Assembly: GCA_964542055.1 (NCBI GenBank)
Contig: CAZITB010000048.1
Location: 1 to 19,822, forward strand
Origin: CAZITB01 sp964542055
Lineage (GTDB): Bacteria > Planctomycetota > Phycisphaerae > Sedimentisphaerales > CAMDDF01
DNA: 19,822 nt
Reading direction: 5' to 3'
Below are positions 6,452 to 13,341 of the stretch, piece by piece. Position numbers and translations under genes: made by a program. Below the pieces are notes generated by a model. The model was not told the DNA's origin, did not search any database, and saw only the letters and a list, made by a program, of their open reading frames with translations. Every line of letters starts with the position of its first letter. Position 1 is the first letter of the stretch.

Positions 6452-6901
6452 TTATTTAGAATATTTTTCGTATTCGATTTCGAAGCGGAATTTATGTTTT
6501 ACTTCTTCTTCTGCGAGTTGGAGAAAGGCTTGTTTTAGTTCGTTGTTTCGTACTTTATGTGCCAGGTCGGTATAAAGATGGAAAGCGAGCTCTTCTTTTT
6601 TTATTGCCATGACCAGCGCTTCAGGATAGGAAATATCTATAAGGGCGTCAGGGTTTTCTTCTATTTCCGGGAGCATTATTTCAATCTGTTCATTGAAATC
6701 GACAGTTTTACCTGATTTAAGGGACTCGAATTGGATTTTTTGTTTATGCTCGATTTCTTCTTTCGCGAGATCGCGAAAAAGTTGGGCGACTTCCGGGTTT
6801 TTCATTCTGTCTGCGAGTTCGAAGTACATAATGGCTGAATCTTCTTCTCGCTGAGCGGCATAGTCCAAGATGTCGTCAAGAGTTTTGAATAGTTTGATCA
6901 T
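6452..6901 (-). CDS. Rubrerythrin-like diiron protein (ferritin-like fold), copy 1
   Basis: The protein has 149 residues from the ATG at 6899-6901; an in-frame GTG 15 bases upstream is less likely because the ribosome binding site GGAAAGGA lies between the two. The four-helix pattern and diiron ligands match the downstream paralogue: E19/E20, E49-x-x-H52, E103/E104 and E133-x-x-H136. Both proteins share HKxRFExEY near the end, so they arose by tandem duplication, but they have diverged strongly in the middle. No rubredoxin domain is present. First gene of the rubrerythrin-like pair plus zinc-ribbon operon, read from a promoter at 6922-6951. Probable role in peroxide or iron defence, by family. 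Confidence 0.86.
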   Translation of the reverse strand: MIKLFKTLDDILDYAAQREEDSAIMYFELADRMKNPEVAQLFRDLAKEEIEHKQKIQFESLKSGKTVDFNEQIEIMLPEIEENPDALIDISYPEALVMAIKKEELAFHLYTDLAHKVRNNELKQAFLQLAEEEVKHKFRFEIEYEKYSK

Positions 6902-6921
6902 ATTTTTCCTTTCCACTTTAT

Positions 6922-6951
6922 ATTATACGTTTATTTGATTGGTAATGACAG
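6922..6951 (-). promoter_or_regulatory. Promoter of the rubrerythrin-like operon
   Basis: On the minus strand CTGTCA (6946-6951), 18 bases, TATAAT (6922-6927). The -10 is perfect and the -35 matches at four of six positions. The predicted start is about 15 bases before the ribosome binding site/ATG region, giving a very short leader. A GACT/AGTC inverted repeat lies just upstream around 6965-6977 and might bind a regulator. Confidence 0.6.
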
Positions 6952-7088
6952 TTTTTTTTGTTTTGACTTCTATAGTCTTTAGAAAAAAAAGAGAAATCTT
7001 TATGGATAGTGAGAGAGCGAAAACGTGGGGGGATTACATCTCGACAACTGTACAAAATTGGCGAGTTGAAAAAAAAAATTGAAAAATT

Positions 7089-7118
7089 TTGCTTAAATCG
7101 AAAAAAGGGTGGTATAAT
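7089..7118 (+). promoter_or_regulatory. Promoter of the PEP-CTERM gene
   Basis: TTGCTT (7089-7094), 18 bases, TATAAT (7113-7118). The -10 is perfect, the -35 moderate. The leader to the ATG at 7194 would be about 70 bases. About 30 bases upstream lies CAACT...AGTTG (7046-7050/7065-7069) enclosing TACAAAATTG (7052-7061), the same core as the palindromes upstream of the glutamine synthetase. Confidence 0.6.
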
Positions 7119-7193
7119 AAATTAATTGAAAGGATGCAATTAAAGTTTACGGATGACATATTATGGATCTCATTTTTGATTGAGAGGTTTAGT

Positions 7194-7859
7194 ATGAAAA
7201 CTTTATTAAAAATTGTTAGTGTAGCAGTAATCGTTCTGACGGTTACGAGCTTATCGCAGGGGCAGTTTACCTATAGCTTTGTGAATATCACGGGCAATAG
7301 TGCTACAAATGCCGGGATAGGTGAGGATCAGTTTTTCATGGACGTTAGCGAGTACAACGCAAGTGAGGTACTGTTCAGGGTTTATAATACAGGGCCCGAG
7401 GCGAGTTCAATCACAGGCGTTTATTTCGAGAACAGTCTTCTGGACGGTATCTCTGGATTGATCGAAGATACGACCGAGGTTGATTTCGAAGCGTTCGCAT
7501 CGGGAGGTAATCTGCCGGGCGGAAATCAGCCAAGTGTTGATTTCGATGAGGATTTTCGAGCAGATGCAGTAGCCCAGGGAGAATTTCTCAATGGTGTTCC
7601 CGCTAATGGGATAGGTCCGGATGAAGAACTAGGTGTTATCGTTAATCTGGTTGGGTCGACTACTTATGAGGATGTTATCGCCAATCTTAATGCCGGCGAT
7701 ACAAGGGTAGGATTGCATGTACAGGCGTTTCCTGATGGCGGAAGTGAAGCGTTTGTCAGTAACGGCCAAGTTACGGTTATACCTGCACCAGGCGCAGCGA
7801 GTCTGGCATTTCTGGGCATTTTCGCGACAAAGATGTTGAAACGAAAAAAGAATCAGTAA
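7194..7859 (+). CDS. Secreted PEP-CTERM-type protein of unknown function
   Basis: A 221-residue exported protein. The ATG at 7194 follows GAGAGG at proper spacing and gives a canonical signal peptide (MKTLLK, then hydrophobic residues to about 20). The mature part is rich in Gly, Asn, Asp and Glu and in beta-strand patterns (FLNGVPANGIGPDEELGVIVNL), with no cysteine, as common in exopolymer-associated proteins. The C-terminus from residue 196 is IPAPGAASLAFLG followed by a hydrophobic stretch and KRKK, the planctomycete variant of the PEP-CTERM sorting signal, normally handled by an exosortase. No exosortase lies in the window. It is a single gene ended by a strong terminator. Confidence 0.82.
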   Translation: MKTLLKIVSVAVIVLTVTSLSQGQFTYSFVNITGNSATNAGIGEDQFFMDVSEYNASEVLFRVYNTGPEASSITGVYFENSLLDGISGLIEDTTEVDFEAFASGGNLPGGNQPSVDFDEDFRADAVAQGEFLNGVPANGIGPDEELGVIVNLVGSTTYEDVIANLNAGDTRVGLHVQAFPDGGSEAFVSNGQVTVIPAPGAASLAFLGIFATKMLKRKKNQ

Positions 7860-7875
7860 GAGACGATTAAAGTCG

Positions 7876-7911
7876 GGGCTTTGGGATTGATTTCTCAAAG
7901 CCCTTTTTTTT
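7876..7911 (+). terminator. Rho-independent terminator after the PEP-CTERM gene
   Basis: GGGCTTTGGG and CTCAAAGCCC form a 10-bp stem (one G-T pair) around an eight-base loop, followed directly by eight T. Confidence 0.9.
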
Positions 7912-7948
7912 ATGTTTATTGTTAATTCAGGTAATAAGGAGATTCAAA

Positions 7949-8605
7949 ATGAAGAAATTTACTATTTTGTTTTTGTTGGCTTTGGTAGTTTTTAGTTATG
8001 CAGATGCTCAAGGTGAAAAGAAAGGTAGAGGTAAGAGGGACAGAACTGAAGCCAGAGAAGACCGGAAGGCTCGTAAAGATGAAATGCTAAAGCAGGCAGA
8101 GAGTCGGCGAGAGCAAGGCAAGGATGAGGCGAAAAAAGCGGAAACTAAAGCAGAAAAAAGATATGAAGGAGCCAGAGAAAAAGCTAAAGAAAAGGCTGAA
8201 GAAAATAAAGGAAGGGCGAACGAAAGAGCTAAAGAAGCCAAGGAAAAAGCAGATGAAAAAGTAAAAGAAGCTGAAGGGAAGGCTGAAAAGTCTGAAGATA
8301 AAGCCGAAAAAGTCAGAGAAAAAGCAAAAGAAAACGCGGGAGAGGCTAGAGAAGCCAGAAAAGAAGCCCAGGAAGTAAAAGGAAAGGCTAAAGGTAAAGC
8401 AAAAAGGCTTGAGGCGATAGAGCGAAATATCGCTAGAGAAGAAAACAAGCATATTAGAAGGGTTGCCAGGCTTGAGAGGATGATGGAGATTGCTAAAGAT
8501 AAAGGTTCGCCCGAGAAGGTTGAAAAGATTAAGGAATTGATGGGAAAAGAACAGGACAGGTTTGAGAGAAAGATGGCTAAACTTGGGGAGCAAAAAGAGC
8601 TTTAG
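7949..8605 (+). CDS. Secreted Lys/Glu/Ala-rich helical protein
   Basis: A 218-residue protein of unknown function. The ATG at 7949 has a strong ribosome binding site (AAGGAG). A signal peptide with a clear ADA|Q cleavage site spans residues 1-20. Residues about 25-165 are almost only K, E, A, R, G and D in short irregular repeats (REKAKEKAEE, KEAKEKADEK, EDKAEKVREKAKEN), predicting one long charged single helix or coiled coil like group 3 LEA or apolipoprotein-type repeats. The last 50 residues are less repetitive and contain a second helical pair (IRRVARLERMMEIAKDKG). Net charge of the mature protein is strongly basic. Neighbour: an acidic lipoprotein gene 103 bases downstream. Similarity searches will be confused by composition; no function is claimed. 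Confidence 0.8.
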   Translation: MKKFTILFLLALVVFSYADAQGEKKGRGKRDRTEAREDRKARKDEMLKQAESRREQGKDEAKKAETKAEKRYEGAREKAKEKAEENKGRANERAKEAKEKADEKVKEAEGKAEKSEDKAEKVREKAKENAGEAREARKEAQEVKGKAKGKAKRLEAIERNIAREENKHIRRVARLERMMEIAKDKGSPEKVEKIKELMGKEQDRFERKMAKLGEQKEL

Positions 8606-8708
8606 GATTTTGCCGGATAATAATGTTGTGAAAGAGAAGTTTTTCGGTTAAAAGGTATATAGTAAAGATAGAATTAGAGGATAGCCAATTAAATGAAAGG
8701 ATGTAAAA

Positions 8709-8924
8709 ATGGTTAAAAAATTAGTATTGGTTTTATTGATTGCGGTTTTTGGAGTTATCAGTGGGTGTGACAATGATGCGGCTGAACAGGATGCTGTAGA
8801 TGATGTTACGACTGAGCAAGCTGAGCGTGAAGCTGAGGCAGAAGTAACCGAGGAAAACCTGGATGAGGAGCTTTCAAAGATCGAATCAGAGATTGATTCG
8901 GAAGTTGAAGAGATAACCAATTGA
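8709..8924 (+). CDS. Small, very acidic lipoprotein
   Basis: A 71-residue protein with a lipoprotein signal peptide: MVKK, a hydrophobic stretch and lipobox VISGC with the lipidated Cys at residue 20. The mature 52 residues contain about 22 Asp/Glu and only two basic residues, so the chain is strongly negative and probably helical or disordered (EREAEAEVTEENLDEELSK). A ribosome binding site (AAAGGA) precedes the ATG, and a strong terminator follows. It lies downstream of the basic secreted protein in the same direction with no terminator between them, so co-transcription is possible. No recognised family. Confidence 0.75.
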   Translation: MVKKLVLVLLIAVFGVISGCDNDAAEQDAVDDVTTEQAEREAEAEVTEENLDEELSKIESEIDSEVEEITN

Positions 8925-8941
8925 TGAGCTTTGAATTGAAG

Positions 8942-8972
8942 GGCTTTTGGCAGTGCCGGGAGCCTTTTTTTT
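8942..8972 (+). terminator. Rho-independent terminator after the acidic lipoprotein
   Basis: GGCTTTTGGC pairs with GCCGGGAGCC (three G-T pairs) around AGT, a 10-bp stem followed by eight T. Confidence 0.9.
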
Positions 8973-8993
8973 ATGCGCTGAAAAGCCGATAAA

Positions 8994-9036
8994 TACAAAA
9001 TTGTAATTATGTTTTGGTATGTTTTACAAAATTGTA
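8994..9036. promoter_or_regulatory. Pair of identical palindromes upstream of glnA (candidate enhancer sites)
   Basis: TACAAAATTGTA occurs twice, at 8994-9005 and 9025-9036. Each is a 5-2-5 inverted repeat (TACAA/TTGTA). The starts are 31 bases apart, about three turns of the helix, so two dimers would sit on one face of the DNA. Relative to the predicted sigma-54 start near 9151 the centres are about -151 and -120, much like the NtrC enhancer pair of the E. coli glnA promoter. The sequence is not the NtrC consensus, so the activator is unknown. Confidence 0.55.
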
Positions 9037-9063
9037 TAATTTGGGTCAAGGCTTACATTTTTG

Positions 9064-9091
9064 TTGTATGATGTAAATTGTTGGTTATAAT
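9064..9091 (+). promoter_or_regulatory. Weak sigma-70 type promoter upstream of glnA
   Basis: TTGTAT (9064-9069), 16 bases, TATAAT (9086-9091). The -10 is perfect, the -35 poor. It could supply basal expression, as glnAp1 does in enterics. Another TATAAT at 9035-9040 overlaps the second palindrome and has no good -35. Confidence 0.4.
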
Positions 9092-9124
9092 GAATTTATG
9101 GTGTTTTTTTATTTTAAGCTGTGC

Positions 9125-9140
9125 TGGTATGTTAGTTGCA
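9125..9140 (+). promoter_or_regulatory. Sigma-54 (RpoN) type promoter of glnA
   Basis: TGGTATGTTAGTTGCA matches the -24/-12 consensus TGGCACG-N4-TTGCW at 10 of 12 fixed positions, with GG and GC separated by exactly ten bases. The predicted start is near 9151, giving an untranslated leader of about 88 bases. Position, spacing and target gene all fit nitrogen control through an enhancer-binding activator. Confidence 0.75.
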
Positions 9141-9238
9141 ACGATAATAGATATGGTTTTATTACCAGGGCTAAGTTATGAAACGTCGAATTAAGTAAAT
9201 AAAGTAAGAAAGATTTTAAAACTTTTCGGGAGTTAGAC

Positions 9239-11347
9239 ATGGATTGTAATTGTGAGACCACACGTGAGATTTATGGTTCGAATGTATTTAATGATTCAGT
9301 TATGCGCGAGAGGCTGCCTAAGAATATCTATAAGGCATTTATGAAAGTTAAAAAAGGCTCAGAAGCATTGAGTCCTGAGGTGGCAGATGTGATCGCTAAC
9401 TCTATGAAGGATTGGGCGATAGATAAAGGGGCGACCCACTATTGTCACTGGTTCCAGCCGATGACGGGTTCTACGGCGGAAAAGCATGATTCTTTCATTT
9501 CTCCTTCGGTTGATGGTAAGGTGATGATGGAATTTAGCGGTAAGGAACTGATCAAAGGTGAGCCGGATGCATCGTCGTTTCCATCGGGCGGACTGCGTGC
9601 GACTTTTGAGGCTCGCGGATATACGGCATGGGACTGCACTTCTGATGTTTTTGTGAAAAATGACGGACATAACTGTACGCTGTTTATACCCTGTGCGTTC
9701 TGTTCATATACAGGTGAGGCGCTGGATAAGAAGACTCCGCTGCTTAGGTCGATGGATGCTTTGAGTAAGGAAGCCACCAGAGTTTTGAAGGCATTGGGTG
9801 AGACTGGGACAAAATTTGTTAATACGACATGCGGTCCAGAGCAGGAGTATTTCCTGATCGATAAGCGTTTTGCTGAAGAGAGGCTTGATTTGATTCTTTG
9901 CGGCAGGACGATATTAGGTGCGCCGTCGCCGAGGGGCCAGGAACTTGATGACCATTATTTCGGTTCGCTTAACGAGCGTGTCGCATCATATATGAATGAG
10001 TTGAATACTGAGTTGTGGAAGCTGGGAGTTTCTGCGAAGACGCAGCATAATGAAGTTTCTCCGGCACAGTATGAGCTGGCTCCAGTTTTTGCGACAGTGA
10101 ATGTGGCTACAGATCATAACCAGCTTGTAATGGATACAATGCAGAAGGTTGCGATAAGGCACGGTTTTGTATGTCTGCTCAATGAAAAACCTTTTGCAGG
10201 TGTTAACGGTTCGGGTAAGCACAATAACTGGTCGATGGTTACTAACGATGGTAATAACCTGCTTGATCCGGGTAATACGCCTCATGATAATATGATATTT
10301 CTTGTTTTCCTTTGTGCTGTTATTCGTGCGGTTGATAAGTATTCGAAACTTCTTCGTGCGTCTGTTGCCAATACCGGTAATGAACATCGTCTTGGAGCGA
10401 ATGAAGCTCCGCCTGCGATTGTATCGGTATTTCTTGGCGATCAGCTGACCGATATTTTTGAGCAGCTTGCGTCAGGCGGAGCCAAGAGCAGTAAGAAAGG
10501 CGGAGAGTTGAAACTTGGTGTTACGACATTGCCGCCTCTTCCGAAAGATTGCACCGACCGGAACAGGACATCGCCGTTTGCGTTTACAGGTAACAAGTTC
10601 GAGTTCAGGATGGTTGGATCAAGCCAGTCGATTTCAGGCCCGAACTTTGTATTGAATACGATAGTAGCCGAAATTCTGGGTGAGTTTGCTGAAGAGCTTG
10701 AGAAAGCTTCGGATATCAAGAAGGCTTCTCAGAAGCTATGTCAGAAGGTTGCCAAAGAGCATATGAGAATTGTTTTCAATGGCGATAATTATACAGAAGA
10801 TTGGGTAAAGGAAGCTGAAAAACGAGGTCTTGCGAATATTCGTTCAACGGTTGAATCGCTTGAGACAATCGTTGATAAAGAACATGTTGATCTATTTAAA
10901 AAGCATAAAGTTTTGAGTAAAGCTGAGCTTCATGCCAGGACAGAGATTTTGTATGAAAATTATTGTCTTGTGATAAACATCGAGGCCAAGACTATGATCA
11001 ATATGGTTAAGCGTCAGATATTGCCGGCTTGTATGGATTATGCTGGAATTTTGGCGAGCAGTCTTATTGCTGTTGAAGATGCGGGAGTTTCTCCTGATAC
11101 TCAAAAGGCTAAGCTGAGCGAAATCAATGGCTTGATCGGTGATCTTGATAAAGGGATTGTCGGACTTGAAAAGGCCAAGGAAAAAGCAGAAGGAATGGGT
11201 GATGCGAAGAAATCTGCCAGGTCATTCCGTGATGATGTTATTCCTGCGATGGCTGTGGTTCGCGAGGCATCTGATAAGCTGGAAATGCTAGTCGATAAGA
11301 AAGTTTGGCCGCTGCCGAGTTATGCGGATATGCTTTTCTGCAAATAG
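9239..11347 (+). CDS. glnN: Glutamine synthetase, type III
   Basis: Catalyses ATP-dependent amidation of glutamate to glutamine and forms the first half of the GS-GOGAT cycle. The 702 residues are the usual length of the dodecameric type III enzyme, far longer than GSI or GSII. Characteristic blocks are present: GEPDASSFPSGGLRATFEARG (107-127; GSIII-specific N-terminal region), CGPEQEYFLID (198-208; metal ligands), NEVSPAQYELAP (271-282), GVNGSGKHNNWS (321-332; ATP/glutamate site) and NEHRLGANEAPPA (381-393). There is no GSI adenylylation loop, so regulation is mainly transcriptional; the sigma-54 promoter upstream supports this. The ATG has GGGAG upstream. It is a single gene, ending at a terminator shared with the convergent gene. 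Confidence 0.97.
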   Translation: MDCNCETTREIYGSNVFNDSVMRERLPKNIYKAFMKVKKGSEALSPEVADVIANSMKDWAIDKGATHYCHWFQPMTGSTAEKHDSFISPSVDGKVMMEFSGKELIKGEPDASSFPSGGLRATFEARGYTAWDCTSDVFVKNDGHNCTLFIPCAFCSYTGEALDKKTPLLRSMDALSKEATRVLKALGETGTKFVNTTCGPEQEYFLIDKRFAEERLDLILCGRTILGAPSPRGQELDDHYFGSLNERVASYMNELNTELWKLGVSAKTQHNEVSPAQYELAPVFATVNVATDHNQLVMDTMQKVAIRHGFVCLLNEKPFAGVNGSGKHNNWSMVTNDGNNLLDPGNTPHDNMIFLVFLCAVIRAVDKYSKLLRASVANTGNEHRLGANEAPPAIVSVFLGDQLTDIFEQLASGGAKSSKKGGELKLGVTTLPPLPKDCTDRNRTSPFAFTGNKFEFRMVGSSQSISGPNFVLNTIVAEILGEFAEELEKASDIKKASQKLCQKVAKEHMRIVFNGDNYTEDWVKEAEKRGLANIRSTVESLETIVDKEHVDLFKKHKVLSKAELHARTEILYENYCLVINIEAKTMINMVKRQILPACMDYAGILASSLIAVEDAGVSPDTQKAKLSEINGLIGDLDKGIVGLEKAKEKAEGMGDAKKSARSFRDDVIPAMAVVREASDKLEMLVDKKVWPLPSYADMLFCK

Positions 11348-11365
11348 AGTTATTTGTGAATTTTC

Positions 11366-11398
11366 AAAAGCCCTGGATTTGAACCGGGGCTTTTTTTA
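11366..11398. terminator. Terminator between convergent glnA and glycosyltransferase genes
   Basis: AAAAGCCCTGG pairs with CCGGGGCTTTT around a seven-base loop, followed by a T-run on the plus strand. The stop codon of the minus-strand glycosyltransferase (11396-11398) sits inside the T-run. On the minus strand the hairpin is followed by only a short U-stretch, so it works best for glnA. Confidence 0.85.
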
Positions 11399-12469
11399 TG
11401 CCTGGACTTTTTCCTGCAGTGCTTTTTCGATGGTACTGTTGATAATATTATAGAATTTATGGTTATCGGGGAAAAGGATTTGATTTGTTTGGGGATGAGG
11501 TTTTTTTAGAAAATCCAAAAAGTTTGAAAGTGTTGTGTGGTCGAGTTTGGTTGAGGACATACCGTAGCCGAGTTTTTCGATATATTTTGCGTTTAGTATC
11601 TGTTCGTATTGTCCCAGGACAGGAAGCAGGAGCATTCTTTTTTTGAAGTGGAGGCATTCGCTTATTAATGAAAAGCCGGCGGTTGCAATAACTGCTTTGC
11701 AGCTAGCGAGGTCTTCAAGGAAAGTTTCGGTTGAGGTTTTTTTGAAAATGCAATTTTTGTATTGCCGTTCTTTATCGAAACCATAGATTAAGAATTTATA
11801 ATCTGGGAAATTTTGAAGAATGGAAGCGAGTTTTTGCGCGAAGGTGCAGTCTGTGGAATAGAAAACGATGTGTTGACCCTGGGATGGTTTTTTTGCAAGG
11901 ACCTGTTGACGTATGACGGGAGGCAATAGGATGGCTTTTTTGTTAGTGAGCTGGGCTTTGAAGAAATTTAAAATGATGTAATTTCTAGCACCAGTGTAAT
12001 AGTATTTTGTGACGAAATGGGCGGCAAGACGAGAGAACATATCTTTTGAATCGTGCTGGAGTTTGCACATAGTCAAGACGTGCTGGTGGTCGATGGAGAT
12101 ATAAGGAATTTTATTGAGCCATGCCCACCATGCTGTGAATGGTTCAAAGTCAGAAATAACGAGGTCGGGGGCGAATGGTTCGAAAATATTTTTAAAAACG
12201 TCAGCATTTTTAGCGTGGCTTGAGGGGTAATTGAAAATATTTTCCATCAAGGTTTTTGCATTGTTGATGTTGCCATTTTCATAAACGAAAAACAGACCTG
12301 AAATTTCGTGGACTTTGCCAGGGAAATACTTTGATAAGTATTTGTAAGACTGGCTTGAGCCGGCGAAGATTAATTCGTGACCCTGCTGGAGGAGATGTTG
12401 ACCGATCAGATGAGATCGGCTTGAATGTCCGAAGCCCTGTCCAGCCACAGCGTAAATTATTTTAGCCAT
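11396..12469 (-). CDS. MurG/MJ1255-like glycosyltransferase (GT-B fold)
   Basis: A 357-residue probable GT-B glycosyltransferase. The start is the ATG at 12467-12469 with AGGA before it; an in-frame TTG 15 bases upstream is rejected. The N-terminal domain opens with IIYAVAGQGFGHSSRS (residues 4-19), the acceptor-side glycine loop with GH as in MurG and the MJ1255 family. The donor-side domain has TAGFSLISECLHFKKRMLLLP (263-283) and GQYEQILNAKYIEKLG (286-301), the typical nucleotide-sugar pocket. There is no transmembrane helix, so it would act at the inner face of the membrane. It is translated directly after the phosphoesterase, whose TAG lies 8 bases before this ATG. Sugar and acceptor are unknown. 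Confidence 0.8.
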   Translation of the reverse strand: MAKIIYAVAGQGFGHSSRSHLIGQHLLQQGHELIFAGSSQSYKYLSKYFPGKVHEISGLFFVYENGNINNAKTLMENIFNYPSSHAKNADVFKNIFEPFAPDLVISDFEPFTAWWAWLNKIPYISIDHQHVLTMCKLQHDSKDMFSRLAAHFVTKYYYTGARNYIILNFFKAQLTNKKAILLPPVIRQQVLAKKPSQGQHIVFYSTDCTFAQKLASILQNFPDYKFLIYGFDKERQYKNCIFKKTSTETFLEDLASCKAVIATAGFSLISECLHFKKRMLLLPVLGQYEQILNAKYIEKLGYGMSSTKLDHTTLSNFLDFLKKPHPQTNQILFPDNHKFYNIINSTIEKALQEKVQA

Positions 12470-12477
12470 ATAATTTC

Positions 12478-13341
12478 CTAGCAAGCAATTGAAGTGTTAT
12501 TTTTTTGAGGACCATTTTTTGTCCAGTCTAAAACATCGATATTGCCATTTGGAAAAATTTTAAGAAAATTGTTTGTCTGTCCGGTCCATGAACCGCTGTT
12601 GTAATACCAGTTGTCGAAAAAGCCAGCTTTGTGTGTATGTGCTACGATAGCTCGGTCGTATAGTCCAATACTCATATCTTTATGGTACCTTATAAGCATT
12701 TTTTCTGTCCGAATGGAACGCTGCATTTTATTGAATTGCTCTGCAGGTATATAGGGGTAACATTCGCGAAAGGCAAGTCCGATGCAGCTTGCGAGTGAAT
12801 GGCTAACTGAAAGTATTTTTTCTCCGACTTCGAGGCACAAATCTGAAACTGCATCATTTGATAAAATGCAACCCTGGCTGGTTATCTCAAATGCACAAGC
12901 TATTGTACCGAACATTTTCCCGCAATTGAGCAGAAATGAAGGAATGAAGGGATCAACTTCGTGGCCGTGCATAAACTTAAATTTTTTTTCGCCAAAAGTT
13001 TTTATAAATACAGGACTAACGCAGTTGAAGAAATCGTGCAGATTCGATGGTTTGTTTTTGCCGGTTTCTGTTACCTGTATGTCGTGGTTTCCCGGTACGT
13101 AAGTGGTGTTTAATTTTGCAAGTTTATCTAGTATTGATTTTCTTTTTTTAACAATCTTTGGCAGCTTGTATTTCCATAACTCAAAAAAGTCGCCCAAGAT
13201 GACGAGATCGGCTTTTTCCTGGTGTGTGTAGTCAAGAAAATCGAGAAGCAGCTTTTCCCTTTGCGGGGATAAATTATCTTTTTCGGATTTGTCTCCGATG
13301 TGAAGGTCGCTGATGACGAAAGTTGGATTCGAATTTATTAT
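12478..13341 (-). CDS. Calcineurin-like metallophosphoesterase with non-canonical start
   Basis: A probable phosphodiesterase or pyrophosphatase of the metallophosphoesterase superfamily, closest in outline to UDP-2,3-diacylglucosamine hydrolase-like proteins. All metal motifs occur: D12-x-H14 (VISDLHIGD), G50-D51 (LGDFFELW), GNHD (84-87), H125-G-H127 (MHGHEVDP) and H235-T-H237 (VAHTHKAGFF); total about 287 residues. The frame has no ATG, GTG, TTG or CTG between the upstream stop and the essential D-x-H motif; a strong ribosome binding site AAGGGAG is followed by in-frame ATA codons, and ATA at 13339-13341 is my best start. The TTG at 13197 would delete the first metal motif. It is followed by and probably co-transcribed with the glycosyltransferase, suggesting work on a shared envelope glycolipid or nucleotide-linked intermediate. 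Confidence 0.75.
   Translation of the reverse strand: MINSNPTFVISDLHIGDKSEKDNLSPQREKLLLDFLDYTHQEKADLVILGDFFELWKYKLPKIVKKRKSILDKLAKLNTTYVPGNHDIQVTETGKNKPSNLHDFFNCVSPVFIKTFGEKKFKFMHGHEVDPFIPSFLLNCGKMFGTIACAFEITSQGCILSNDAVSDLCLEVGEKILSVSHSLASCIGLAFRECYPYIPAEQFNKMQRSIRTEKMLIRYHKDMSIGLYDRAIVAHTHKAGFFDNWYYNSGSWTGQTNNFLKIFPNGNIDVLDWTKNGPQKNNTSIAC

Noticed and set aside
7089..7193. Upstream extension of the PEP-CTERM protein
   Set aside because: Starts at a TTG within the promoter and would bury the signal peptide; ATG 7194 has a ribosome binding site.
8008..8593. Minus-strand Ser/Phe-rich frames opposite the Lys/Glu-rich protein
   Set aside because: Reverse complement of GAA/AAA/GCN codons gives Phe/Ser/Leu runs; the plus frame has signal peptide and ribosome binding site.
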